Source: Roseateles sp. SL47 (GTDB taxonomy: Bacteria > Pseudomonadota > Gammaproteobacteria > Burkholderiales > Burkholderiaceae_C). Taken from it: a stretch of 64,000 bases of DNA. The stretch is from contig NZ_CP113068.1 in NCBI RefSeq assembly GCF_026625885.1, positions 4,216,001 through 4,280,000 of the forward strand, given 5' to 3'. The notes under the pieces were generated by a model. It had not been told where the DNA came from. It searched no databases and worked only from the letters and a program-made list of their open reading frames with translations. A program made the translations under genes and the position numbers. Position 1 is the stretch's first letter; each line of letters opens with the position of its first letter. Shown in pieces: positions 1 through 7,847 of this stretch.

Positions 1-1445
1 AGTCGCTCAGCGGCCTGAATGATCAATTCGGCATGCGCCTGGCCCAGCCCACCTCCATCATCGATTCGCCGCAGGCGGCCATGACCGGGGGCGTGAGCGG
101 CTATATCCCCGCAGCCACTGGCAAGCAGTTCTATCCCTTGCGCGCCGGCCATTTCACTGTCCAGAAACTGTGGGTGGTGGATGCCTTCGGACAGGTGCTC
201 AAGGCCATCGACACCAATATCAATGTCCGGCCGGTGGTCTCGCAATCCATGAAAACGGCGAGTGTGCCCGGCACCGCGCAACTGGTGCCCCGGATCACGC
301 AGTCCAGTCAATTGGCGGCCTGGCTGGTGGATGCCACCAACGATGCCCTTCCGAGCAACTCGTCGGACGCCACCAGCCCCTTGTGCGGCTGGCTGTTGCC
401 CAACCACCTGGACAGCAGCCTCACCGTGTTCGATGCGGCGGGGAACAACCTGGGCGCCTTGATCCAGATTGAGAATGACCAGGGGCAGGCGGTGCGTTGG
501 GATGCCGCGCCAGGCAGCGGCGCCGCACTCGGTGCGCCTCCTGCGATCCACAACACCCATCTGGCGGGCTTGGTCAACGGCATCCTCGCCCAGGGGATCA
601 ACCAGGTGGCGGCGCTGCAGGCGCTGCTGGATGCCATCGACGTCACCTTGTGGAAGACCGACCCGCTGGGTCAGCCCAACAGCGGCAATCTGTCGGTGCT
701 GGTGGGCCGACCGCTGGCGGTGGTGCGGATGGCTACCTCGCTGGGCGTGGCCGGCGACCCCTGGGTGCGCCAGGATTGGGCCAGCACCGGCCTCAATAAC
801 GATAACGGCCTGACCCAGACTTCGCCGCAGGTGAGGGTGGGGGACCACGGTCTCGATTCCAACGGCACCACCGGCTATTACCTGGGTGACGACTACAGCT
901 GTTTTTTCGCCTCACGTGGTTACACGCCCAGCCTGGGAACCTTGCGCCGACTCATCTCCAGCGGTGTTGGCAGCACGGCTGAACGCCTGGCCCATGCGGT
1001 ACGGACCTTGCCACAACTGACCACGCCGGGAACGTCCAATCCCTATGTGGTGACCGACGCGACCTATCCGCTGCAGGCCGACGGCAACACGCGACAGTAC
1101 CTCACGGCGCTGGTGGACCCGCGCGGCCAGATTCCGGTCGTCTCGGGCATCCAGCCCGTCGAGTACCTGGCCTTGCCCGCCGGACCCGTCAGCGCTGCCC
1201 TGCAAAGCATGTTCGTCACCTTCCGCATGGGCCCGCTGTTGACCGACCCGGTGAAGCTCACGATGCCGCTGCCCGGCGCGGTCGGCGGCACCTGGACCTG
1301 GATCGAACGCACCGGCGTCTCCGTCTGGCGCGAGGACGGCAACATCGTGCAGCCCGGCGGTGGTGCCACCCTGCCGGACACGCCGCCGACACTGCGCGAA
1401 GGCTGGCTCAAGCTCGGCGGCGCCTTTGCGAGCAAAGGAAACTGA
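1..1445 (+). CDS. Hypothetical protein, C-terminal part (5' end outside window)
   Basis: The frame is open from the first bases of the window, so only the last 480 or so residues are visible and the start lies upstream. The stop TGA is at 1443-1445, one base before the next ATG. I do not recognise the family. The visible part is rich in Gly, Pro, Thr and hydrophobic residues, and has no transmembrane helix. A central stretch reading LSVLVGRPLAVVRM looks like a conserved structural motif. Tight spacing to the Ig-like gene at 1447 suggests a shared operon, perhaps for a large secreted or surface assembly. This role is inferred from context only. Confidence 0.6.
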   Translation, partial: SLSGLNDQFGMRLAQPTSIIDSPQAAMTGGVSGYIPAATGKQFYPLRAGHFTVQKLWVVDAFGQVLKAIDTNINVRPVVSQSMKTASVPGTAQLVPRITQSSQLAAWLVDATNDALPSNSSDATSPLCGWLLPNHLDSSLTVFDAAGNNLGALIQIENDQGQAVRWDAAPGSGAALGAPPAIHNTHLAGLVNGILAQGINQVAALQALLDAIDVTLWKTDPLGQPNSGNLSVLVGRPLAVVRMATSLGVAGDPWVRQDWASTGLNNDNGLTQTSPQVRVGDHGLDSNGTTGYYLGDDYSCFFASRGYTPSLGTLRRLISSGVGSTAERLAHAVRTLPQLTTPGTSNPYVVTDATYPLQADGNTRQYLTALVDPRGQIPVVSGIQPVEYLALPAGPVSAALQSMFVTFRMGPLLTDPVKLTMPLPGAVGGTWTWIERTGVSVWREDGNIVQPGGGATLPDTPPTLREGWLKLGGAFASKGN

Positions 1446-1446
1446 G

Positions 1447-2841
1447 ATGTCCAAGCTGCTGATTCACCGGGCGTTGGTCGAAACATCCAACACGCTGCTG
1501 AGCTACTCGGTGGCGCCGGACTCCCTGCCGTCCGGCGCCGTTGGCATGCTGGCCTTTGGCGCGATGAACAACGGGACGGACAACGTGGTCTTTTCCCGCG
1601 CGAACAACGACAGCATCACCATCACCTTGCCTTCGAACCTGACCACTGCGCTGTCGGCCGTTGGCTACCGGTCCCTGGATCCTTCCACCTGGAGTATCAA
1701 TCCTCTGGCGGGATCTCCCGGTTCGTTCATCGTTCGGCCCCTGCCTGCCAGCGTCACGCTCAAGGCGGGGGAGGGGCTCGCGGTGCAGCTCACACAGATC
1801 CAGGTCGACGGGACGCAGGGAAGCACCTGCCAGGTGGAGATTGACGAAAGCATTGGTGACGACTACGGCAGCATCGAACTGCCGGTTGAGATCACGGGCC
1901 CCCAACTGGAAATTTCCGCACTGGCCAGCCCGGCCACCGTGACACTGGGCCAGCCCTCGACCATCAGCTTCACAGCGACCGGTGGAAGCCGTGTGGAACT
2001 TCAACCTGGCGGGCAGACGCAGACCTGCACCGGCCCGGTGTACCAGGGCTACTTCAAGGTGGTGCCGCAGCCACCTTCAACCGTCTACACACTGACGGTG
2101 TACGACGATCAAGGGCACAGTGCTTCGCAGACGGTGGCCGTCAATGTGGGACGGGTGTCGGTACTGAGTTTCGGTCCAGCCAATCTGGACGTTGGATTTT
2201 TCGACACCGTGAAGCTGAGTTGGACCTCCCAATACGCTAGCGCTGCCAGCCTGACGCCGCAGACCATCAGCGCCGTACCGGTCAATGGATCAAGGAACGT
2301 GCAGCCGGGTGATCTGGCGCCCGACAATGCGAGCGAGATCACCTTTACTCTGACGCTGCAGGGCTATGGAGGGCCGGTGCAGCAGCAGTTGCTGGTTCGG
2401 CTGCAGCCCATGGAGATTCTCTATTTCGCAGTGCCGCCCACGGGGGGCTTTCCCGTCTTCAATGTTCGCAATGGCCGCGGCACGGTGATGCAGAACACCT
2501 CGCCCCTGCCTCCGGCGCCGCCGGTGATTTATCAATTGGTGGCCACCGGGCCGGGGGGGCCGCAAACCCGTTACATCGGACCGGGGCCCTGGCTGGAGTG
2601 CCAGTACTTCATTGCGGATCGGCAAATCGTCAGTTCTGGGGATAAGGTGACCTTCAACTGGCAGACGCTCAATGCCACCAGCGCTACCCTGAATGGCCAG
2701 AGCGTTTCCCTGGTGCTTGAGGGTAGCACTGGGACGGGGAACACCCAGGTCACCGTCAACCAAACCAGCAACTACGTGCTGGTGGTCTCGGACGCACAGG
2801 GCAATACGCAGAGCAATCAGATCACGATCACTGTCATGTAG
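1447..2841 (+). CDS. Ig-like repeat protein, hypothetical
   Basis: This is a 464-residue protein with start ATG at 1447, one base after the preceding stop; an AAAGGA ribosome binding site overlaps the end of the upstream gene. From about residue 150 onward the sequence shows at least three bacterial Ig-like/PKD-type units. Typical phrases are PATVTLGQPSTISFTATGG followed by a YTLTVYDDQG strand, and a C-terminal unit with VTFNWQTLNATSATLNG and NYVLVVSDAQG. No signal peptide or membrane helix is visible. Such modules usually mediate binding or spacing in extracellular or complex-forming proteins. It shares an operon with the upstream gene. The exact role is unknown. Confidence 0.65.
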   Translation: MSKLLIHRALVETSNTLLSYSVAPDSLPSGAVGMLAFGAMNNGTDNVVFSRANNDSITITLPSNLTTALSAVGYRSLDPSTWSINPLAGSPGSFIVRPLPASVTLKAGEGLAVQLTQIQVDGTQGSTCQVEIDESIGDDYGSIELPVEITGPQLEISALASPATVTLGQPSTISFTATGGSRVELQPGGQTQTCTGPVYQGYFKVVPQPPSTVYTLTVYDDQGHSASQTVAVNVGRVSVLSFGPANLDVGFFDTVKLSWTSQYASAASLTPQTISAVPVNGSRNVQPGDLAPDNASEITFTLTLQGYGGPVQQQLLVRLQPMEILYFAVPPTGGFPVFNVRNGRGTVMQNTSPLPPAPPVIYQLVATGPGGPQTRYIGPGPWLECQYFIADRQIVSSGDKVTFNWQTLNATSATLNGQSVSLVLEGSTGTGNTQVTVNQTSNYVLVVSDAQGNTQSNQITITVM

Positions 2842-2896
2842 TGAATCGGTGAATCAGTGAATCACTGATTCGGGGTTGACGCACCTTGGAGGCAAG

Positions 2897-3214
2897 ATGG
2901 CGAAAAGCATTGCAGAAATGGCTCAACAGTTCGGCATGAACATCGGCGAACTGGAAACCATCCGCGACGGAATTCTGGCCATGGTCGCGAAGGTCAAACC
3001 CTCGCTCGGACAGTCGGGCATGGAGATGGACACTTCTTTCCAGGAGGTGGGCATGGACTCTTTGACCGTCATCTCGACAGTGTTCGAGATCGAGGAATTC
3101 TTCGGCATCGATATCTTTGGGCGACACCTGGAAACCGTCAGCACGCTGGAAGACACGCTGGCCGTGGTGGCAGAGTTGCTGGTGGCCAAGCGCCACGCCG
3201 AGGCGGCAGCATGA
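2897..3214 (+). CDS. Acyl carrier protein
   Basis: This is a 105-residue acyl carrier protein. The phosphopantetheine attachment site is Ser55 in the motif EVGMDSLTVIS, within a predicted four-helix fold of normal ACP size with a short N-terminal extension. The ATG at 2897 is preferred over an in-frame TTG at 2876 because a GGAGG ribosome binding site (2888-2892) sits directly upstream. The gene ends in an ATGA overlap with the ketoacyl synthase that follows, so the two are translationally coupled. The carrier is probably dedicated to that synthase, in a small specialised lipid or polyketide pathway rather than housekeeping fatty-acid synthesis. No other pathway genes are visible downstream. 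Confidence 0.85.
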   Translation: MAKSIAEMAQQFGMNIGELETIRDGILAMVAKVKPSLGQSGMEMDTSFQEVGMDSLTVISTVFEIEEFFGIDIFGRHLETVSTLEDTLAVVAELLVAKRHAEAAA

Positions 3215-4431
3215 CGAGCGATCGAAGGGTGGTGGTGACCGGGGTCGGGTGCCTGTCGGCGCAGGGGATTGGGCGGCATGCGGTGTGGGACGCCTTATGT
3301 GCAGGGCGGTGCGGCCTGAAGCCGACCACACGCAGCATTGGGACGTTTTCCGTGACGGCCCCCTTGGGTGTCGTGCCGGACTATCGATGGCAGGACCATT
3401 TCAATGAGGACGAACTGATCCTGCTGGATCCCTATGCCCAGTATGCGATTCTGGCGGCCCGGGAAGCACTGGGCGACGCAGGGTTGCTGGACTCCGACCA
3501 TGACCGCAGCCGCACGGCGGTGATTCTGGGTTCTGGTGCGGGTGGGGAACATGCGCGAGAAGAGGCGGCGTGGAAGTTTCTGGGGGAAGGGCGCCAGCGC
3601 TGCAACCCGATGTTGGTGCCACGGACCAATCACCAGGCATCTGCCGGTTTTGTCTCGATGAAGTTTCGCATCACCGGACCGACCATGGTCATTGCCACCG
3701 GCTGTGCCAGTTCCAACCATGCGGTGGCGCAGGCTTGGCTGATGATCAAGCAGGGGTTGGTGGACCGAGCGGTGACGGGGGGAAGCGAAGCCAATCTGGT
3801 CTACACCAACATCAAGGCGTTTGAGTCAATGCGAGTCATGGGCACCGACACGTGTCGGCCGTTTTCGCTTGGGCGCAGCGGCATGGTGCTGGCGGAAGGG
3901 GCTGGGGTGGTGGTGCTGGAGACCTTGGACAGCGCGCTTCGCCGCGGTGCCGCGATCTATGCGGAACTGGCGGGTGTGGGCATGAGCGCCGATGCCACCA
4001 ATGTGGTGCATCCTTCTGCCGAGGGCCCGGCGCAAGCCATGGCTGCGGCGCTGGCGCTGGCCGATCTGCGCCCGGCGGACATCGACTACATCAATGCCCA
4101 TGGCACCGGAACCCCGGTCAACGATGCGGAGGAATGCAAGGCGATTCGGCAGGTGTTCGGTGCCGAGGCTGATCGGCTGTGTGTGTCTTCGACGAAGTCG
4201 ATGCATGGCCATGCACTGGGTGCCGCTGGTGGGATCGAGCTGGTGGCGACGCTGCTGGCCATGCGCCATGGCATGGTGCCGCCAACGGCCAACTATCAGG
4301 GCCCGGATCCCGCCTGTGACCTGGATGTGGTGCCCAACGTGGCCAGGCCTGCGCGGATTCGGGCGGCGTTGTCCAACAACTTCGCCTTTGGCGGGCTGAA
4401 TGCGGTGCTCGCCTTGCGCATGGCGGCGTGA
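3211..4431 (+). CDS. Beta-ketoacyl-ACP synthase (KAS I/II, FabF-like)
   Basis: This 406-residue protein is a decarboxylating Claisen condensing enzyme of the thiolase fold, which elongates acyl-ACP using malonyl-ACP. The complete Cys-His-His triad is visible: Cys165 in IATGCASSNHA, His297 in INAHGTGTPVND and His334 in KSMHGHALGAAGG. The nucleophile motif reads TGCASS where most FabF proteins have TACASS. The length is normal for the family. The start overlaps the ACP stop (ATGA), so the ACP at 2897-3214 is its likely partner. The pair follows the Ig-like gene by a short gap. The product of the pathway cannot be deduced, because dehydratase, reductase and acyltransferase genes are not in the window. 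Confidence 0.88.
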   Translation: MTSDRRVVVTGVGCLSAQGIGRHAVWDALCAGRCGLKPTTRSIGTFSVTAPLGVVPDYRWQDHFNEDELILLDPYAQYAILAAREALGDAGLLDSDHDRSRTAVILGSGAGGEHAREEAAWKFLGEGRQRCNPMLVPRTNHQASAGFVSMKFRITGPTMVIATGCASSNHAVAQAWLMIKQGLVDRAVTGGSEANLVYTNIKAFESMRVMGTDTCRPFSLGRSGMVLAEGAGVVVLETLDSALRRGAAIYAELAGVGMSADATNVVHPSAEGPAQAMAAALALADLRPADIDYINAHGTGTPVNDAEECKAIRQVFGAEADRLCVSSTKSMHGHALGAAGGIELVATLLAMRHGMVPPTANYQGPDPACDLDVVPNVARPARIRAALSNNFAFGGLNAVLALRMAA

Positions 4432-4443
4432 GTGGTTGGGGGC

Positions 4444-4503
4444 GGTCCGCAAGCCTGATGGCTCGCTTGGCTTCTTTGGGTTTGGTTGACTACAAGGTGC
4501 ATT
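4444..4503. repeat. Direct repeat, left copy, flanking a small element
   Basis: This 60-base segment aligns without gaps to 6421-6480 at 50 of 60 positions. The first 30 bases differ at one position only, and the last 10 (AAGGTGCATT) are identical. The two copies are in the same orientation and 1977 bases apart, enclosing three leftward genes. The left copy lies just after the ketoacyl synthase gene and is non-coding. The right copy lies over the start of the XafT-like gene. Confidence 0.85.
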
Positions 4504-4607
4504 CCATATCCCATAACCTCCCTTAGATAATATGTCAGTCGTCGGGTAAAAAAATAGTTAGTAACTCGGTAAACATGTCTTGATGGCGCAGATAACCACC
4601 GAGATAT

Positions 4608-5387
4608 TCATGTTTTGGTGCCTGCGGACAACGCTTGGTTTACTGACGCCGTGGCAGTAACGCCGCCCTCGGCGGGCTCACTGGGGCTCTGCCCCAGCCC
4701 CCGCTTGCCCGGCTTGAGGTGCTCGAAAAGCGTCGCCGCGCCATCGAGCGCCGCGAGCTTGTCCAGGTCGAAGCGCATTGCGTGGAACCCGGCATCCACG
4801 CCGTACTGCAGCAGCGCCAGGCGGAAAAGATCCGCGACGTCCTCAGCGAAGCACTCGGGCGTGAACCACGACTCAGGCGCGTCAGGATCGAACTCGGCTG
4901 GGTCCGGCGGAAGCAAAGACTTGGCAATTGCTGCCTCGAGCGCCGCTGACGCGGCGCGACGAACCATAGAGGGGGAAAGCCAGCCGGTTGCGTGTAGCCT
5001 CGCCTGACGGAGTGCGCGCTCTCGTGGGATCGCCTTGTCGACCTTTGCGCTGGCCCGGCGGTGCTTCGCAAAGCTCACGACGCGGCCAGGCTTGGACGCC
5101 AAAGGGGACGAGGGCAGGGGGCTAAAAACCGAATGCAGTGCGTCGAATGCCCTGGCCATGCCTAGTTCGTTCTGCTCGGCTGGCAGCAGCTCCAAGCCAT
5201 GCGCCTGCATGAAGCGCGACAACGTTGCATAGCCGAGTGACGGCATACGCAACTTGGCGCCGACAACAGTGGCAAAACGGTACAGACTCATGCCCGGATT
5301 GACCTGGATCAGCCGCTTGACCGCATCCACATGCTCGGAACCAAGCCGAGCCTTGCCATCGAACAACGCAGTGGCTTCAGATCGCAT
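4608..5387 (-). CDS. Hypothetical protein of small integrative element
   Basis: This is a 259-residue protein with start ATG at 5387, preceded by AGGGAGG; a longer frame to 5456 has no such site. I do not recognise the family. Residues about 12-70 (SEHVDAVKRLIQVNPGMSLY, then a helix-rich stretch) match the N-terminal part of the neighbouring 5377-5715 product position by position, so the two genes share a duplicated domain, probably a helical DNA-binding or partner-binding module. The rest is hydrophilic, with a Pro/Asp-rich segment near residue 170. Its start overlaps the end of the upstream gene by 11 bases, so it is co-translated as the last gene of the element. Confidence 0.6.
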   Translation of the reverse strand: MRSEATALFDGKARLGSEHVDAVKRLIQVNPGMSLYRFATVVGAKLRMPSLGYATLSRFMQAHGLELLPAEQNELGMARAFDALHSVFSPLPSSPLASKPGRVVSFAKHRRASAKVDKAIPRERALRQARLHATGWLSPSMVRRAASAALEAAIAKSLLPPDPAEFDPDAPESWFTPECFAEDVADLFRLALLQYGVDAGFHAMRFDLDKLAALDGAATLFEHLKPGKRGLGQSPSEPAEGGVTATASVNQALSAGTKT

Positions 5388-5715
5388 TGCAGCCTCCCTG
5401 GAGCTCGGGGCCGACATTCGTAACGGGTGACGAATCCACTGCGACCAACGGAGCACTCAGCAGCAACGGACCCTTAGCCTTGAGCCTGGCCGAGCGGTCA
5501 ATCACGTGCTGCGGGACCTGCCGCGGGATCGCGTGCAGAGCCAGGAAGTTGTGCAGCGCGTGGTCGCTGACGTGCGGCAGCTCAAGCCTCTGAGCCACCA
5601 GCGGTGCGAGCTTGCGCAGTGCAAGGCCGGGATGGGCAGCAAGAACCTCGCGAACGGCTTGCAAGTGATCGGCCTTCAGACCAATGCGAGGCCGGCGCTT
5701 GATGACTTCAGACAT
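5377..5715 (-). CDS. Small hypothetical protein of integrative element
   Basis: This is a 112-residue protein with start ATG at 5715, placed by a GGAGGT ribosome binding site; it overlaps the stop of the XafT-like gene by 8 bases. Residues about 12-65 (KADHLQAVREVLAAHPGLAL and the following helices) are similar to the N-terminal domain of the 4608-5387 product. The pair therefore looks like a tandem duplication, with an added C-terminal domain in the longer copy. There are no membrane segments or catalytic motifs. The function is unknown. A regulatory or DNA-binding role within the element is possible but rests on context only. Confidence 0.6.
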   Translation of the reverse strand: MSEVIKRRPRIGLKADHLQAVREVLAAHPGLALRKLAPLVAQRLELPHVSDHALHNFLALHAIPRQVPQHVIDRSARLKAKGPLLLSAPLVAVDSSPVTNVGPELQGGCNAI

Positions 5716-6472
5716 CGCGCACCTCCGACCGTGCAGCCTGCCCAAAATTGAGCAGTTGGTGACGTGTTACAAGCGCGTCACCCCGAAAGGCACCGAAAAC
5801 CGCGTCAGTGCCGACCATCGCTGGCAGATGAAGTTGGGCGATCTGCGAAGCGAAATTCTCACCCGTGAGAATTTCGGAACGTGTTACTGGACCGTCCCGA
5901 TGGAGGCACCGGGTTAACCCGGGTTCGCGCTCCGCGCGATTCCCGGGCTCCCCCAGTGCCTCAAGCGCCTGTTGACGCCTACGTTCCAGGACGCCCCACA
6001 AGGCGAGCTCCAGAACGCTCGCACGGCTCTCTGCGGCGGCTGACAGCTCCTTGGCCGCGTTGAGCTGCTGGCGGGCCTCTAGGAGGCTTCTACGCAGCTG
6101 CGAACACTCGCGGTAGACCACTCCGAACATCCTGGCCTGGCGCACGGTCAGCGACATCCAAGAAAAGTCCTTGGGGCTGAAGCTGTTGCCCTCGGGAGTC
6201 CAGAGGCGGCCACCACCGAAGTACCAGCCTTGCCAGGCTTGACCTGGCAGCTCACGCCAGGTCATCCAGCGCAACACCTTCAAGACGGCATCCGGAGCGT
6301 CGCCGTGGCGCCGCCAGCGATAAACGGTCCGAGTGGACACCTGAAAAAATGTCGCAAGGCTAGCGGCTGTGAACCCCAGCGTGGAATGGAGCGCACGTAG
6401 CTTGCGGGCCCGTTCCATGCGGTCCGCAAGCCTCATGGCTCGCTTGGCTTCATCTAGCCTATTTGACGACAA
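5708..6472 (-). CDS. XafT-like (VC1465 family) Xer recombination activation factor
   Basis: This protein has up to 254 residues. The start is uncertain: TTG at 6472, or ATG at 6436 or 6418, none with a good ribosome binding site. An N-terminal helix-turn-helix (LATFFQVSTRTVYRWRRHGD) is followed by a motif with WQGWYFGGGRLWTPEGNSF, which I associate with phage proteins that activate XerC/XerD recombination at dif. A long Ala/Arg/Gln-rich coiled-coil and a tail without obvious similarity follow. It is the first gene of the three-gene element. The right direct repeat covers its 5' end, so the left repeat corresponds to a non-coding copy of its start. The assignment is from memory of the motif pattern and is moderate. 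Confidence 0.55.
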   Translation of the reverse strand: MSSNRLDEAKRAMRLADRMERARKLRALHSTLGFTAASLATFFQVSTRTVYRWRRHGDAPDAVLKVLRWMTWRELPGQAWQGWYFGGGRLWTPEGNSFSPKDFSWMSLTVRQARMFGVVYRECSQLRRSLLEARQQLNAAKELSAAAESRASVLELALWGVLERRRQQALEALGEPGNRAEREPGLTRCLHRDGPVTRSEILTGENFASQIAQLHLPAMVGTDAVFGAFRGDALVTRHQLLNFGQAARSEVRDV

Positions 6473-6480
6473 GGTGCATT
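6421..6480. repeat. Direct repeat, right copy, flanking a small element
   Basis: This is the second copy of the 60-base repeat at 4444-4503 (50 of 60 identical, ungapped). It spans the first codons of the XafT-like gene on the minus strand. It ends at 6480, inside TTATGTTGCAT (6479-6489), which resembles the XerD-binding arm of dif. The shared 3' end of both repeats (GAC-x-ACAAGGTGCATT) could therefore be an XerC arm plus central region. That reading is inference. Confidence 0.8.
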
Positions 6481-6647
6481 ATGTTGCATGTCGTCCATCG
6501 GTTCGAGACACCCATCGCCGCGCCCGCTGGCTGTCTGACTCAAGACAACTTTGCCCTAGATACCAAGACATCTTGACCGTGGAGGCTCCGAGCGGCTGAC
6601 AGGCGGCCAACTTGCCTTGCGTTCGACTGGATGACGGTCAACATGAC

Positions 6648-7142
6648 ATGCCCACCACCAGCCTGACTCCAGCGCCGAGCCCAACGGCTTCGCCAGCCCC
6701 TTCGCCAGCACCTTCCGCGCCCACCACCACCAACACCAACACCGGCGGCTTTGCCGGCACCGTCACCGGTGGCGGCAGCAAAACGGCGGTCAATGTCAGC
6801 ACCGCTGCACAAATGCAGGCGGCCATCGATGCCTACAGCGGCAGCGGCGGTCTGGTGCTCACCTACACCGGCACCTTTAATTTCTCCACCATTCCCGACC
6901 CTTGCACGCAGTGGCAAAAGGCGGCGGGCGACATCGTTGAAATCAAGAACAAAAACGACATCACCATTCAAGGGGCCAACGGATCGGCGGCCAACTTCGG
7001 CCTGGCCATCAAGGCAGCGTCCAGCAACATCATCATCCGCAACATGACGATTGGCTTGCTGCCCGGCTCCATCGATGCCTTCAGTTCATCCACGCCGCAA
7101 CCTGCAACCGATAGCACACCGGCGGCATTCCGTAAGGTGTAG
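6648..7142 (+). pseudogene. Truncated pectate lyase (polysaccharide lyase family 1)
   Basis: This 164-residue open frame begins with a Pro/Ser/Thr/Ala linker (about residues 1-35). It continues as the N-terminal third of a family 1 pectate lyase: VSTAAQMQAAIDAYSGSGG, IVEIKNKNDITIQGANG, and NIIIRNMTIGLLPG just before the calcium-binding and catalytic region. It then turns into unrelated sequence and stops. There is no signal peptide, and the catalytic Asp/Arg residues are missing, so both ends are lost. It lies immediately downstream of the small integrative element, which could have caused the damage. Bases 7143-7259, up to the sigma factor gene, hold nothing I can identify. Confidence 0.65.
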
Positions 7143-7259
7143 TGCATCTGATCGAATCCCCCGCCCTTGTACTGGACCAAGGTTGGCTCTCCAGCCACAG
7201 GTGCGGCCTTCGCCAGTACGGTGAGATGCTGGTGTGCATCAGCCGGCCCAACGGCGTCA

Positions 7260-7847
7260 TCACGACGCCTCCCGCACCACCCGTTCACCCCCCAGCACCG
7301 GCAGCACCGTGCGCAGCTTCAACCGCGCATGCATCAGCCGCGCCTTCACCGTCCCGGTGGAGCACTCCATGATGCGGGCGATGTCCTCGCAGGTCTCGCC
7401 CTGGTAATACGCCAGCTCCACCGTCAGCCGCTGCATGATGGGCAGCGATGCCAGGCCACAACCCACCCAATCGCGCAGCTCCCGGTCCGGATCCTCCTCC
7501 ACCGAGGGCTCCGTCGCGGCCAGCTCCGCCGCCGACAAGGCTGAGGCGTTGATCTCCTCCGACGTCACCCGGTCCCGCAGCGCGCGCAGCATGCAGCGGT
7601 AGGCAATGCCATGCACCCAGGTGGACACCCGTGAGTCGCCGCGGAAGTTGCCCGCACTCCTCCAGACCACCCACAGGGCATCGTTCACCACCTCCTCGGC
7701 CAGATGCGAACGCCCGCAGCCGCGCAGCACAAACCGCAGCAGCTGAGGCTGGAAGTGCCGGTACAGCCGCTCGAACCCGGACCGATCTCCCGCCGCCGCG
7801 GCCTCCAGCCAGGCGCGTGACATCGATTCCAGGTCCGTCGTTTTCAT
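7260..7847 (-). CDS. ECF-type RNA polymerase sigma factor
   Basis: This is a 195-residue sigma-70 family protein of ECF size. Region 2 is visible as FERLYRHFQPQLLRFVLRGCG through NFRGDSRVSTWVHGIAYR (about residues 25-90). Region 4 is a C-terminal helix-turn-helix, YYQGETCEDIARIMECSTGT then VKARLMHAR (about 145-180). The start ATG at 7847 shares one base with the TGA of the upstream phytase-like gene (TGATG), so the sigma factor is translationally coupled to the TonB receptor and lipoprotein of the same operon. No anti-sigma gene is adjacent. TonB-linked ECF sigma factors usually respond to receptor occupancy through an anti-sigma, so control here may differ. Its target genes cannot be seen. 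Confidence 0.88.
   Translation of the reverse strand: MKTTDLESMSRAWLEAAAAGDRSGFERLYRHFQPQLLRFVLRGCGRSHLAEEVVNDALWVVWRSAGNFRGDSRVSTWVHGIAYRCMLRALRDRVTSEEINASALSAAELAATEPSVEEDPDRELRDWVGCGLASLPIMQRLTVELAYYQGETCEDIARIMECSTGTVKARLMHARLKLRTVLPVLGGERVVREAS

Larger units (their letters stand above)
4444..6480. mobile_element. Putative Xer/dif-type integrative element (three genes, direct repeats)
   Basis: Three overlapping leftward genes lie between 60-bp direct repeats. The first encodes a protein resembling the Xer-recombination activation factor (XafT, VC1465 type) found in phages and satellites that insert at dif through the host XerC/XerD. The region 4500-4600 is visibly AT-rich compared with the rest of the window. 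At 6479-6489, TTATGTTGCAT matches 9 of 11 bases of the E. coli dif XerD arm. No integrase, transposase or replication gene is recognisable. The element may therefore be a satellite or a remnant. This is inferred from the repeats plus one gene-family resemblance. Confidence 0.5.

Noticed and set aside
7143-7259. Possible transposase fragment between the pectate lyase remnant and the sigma gene
   Set aside because: No frame gives a recognisable transposase motif and no inverted repeats were found.
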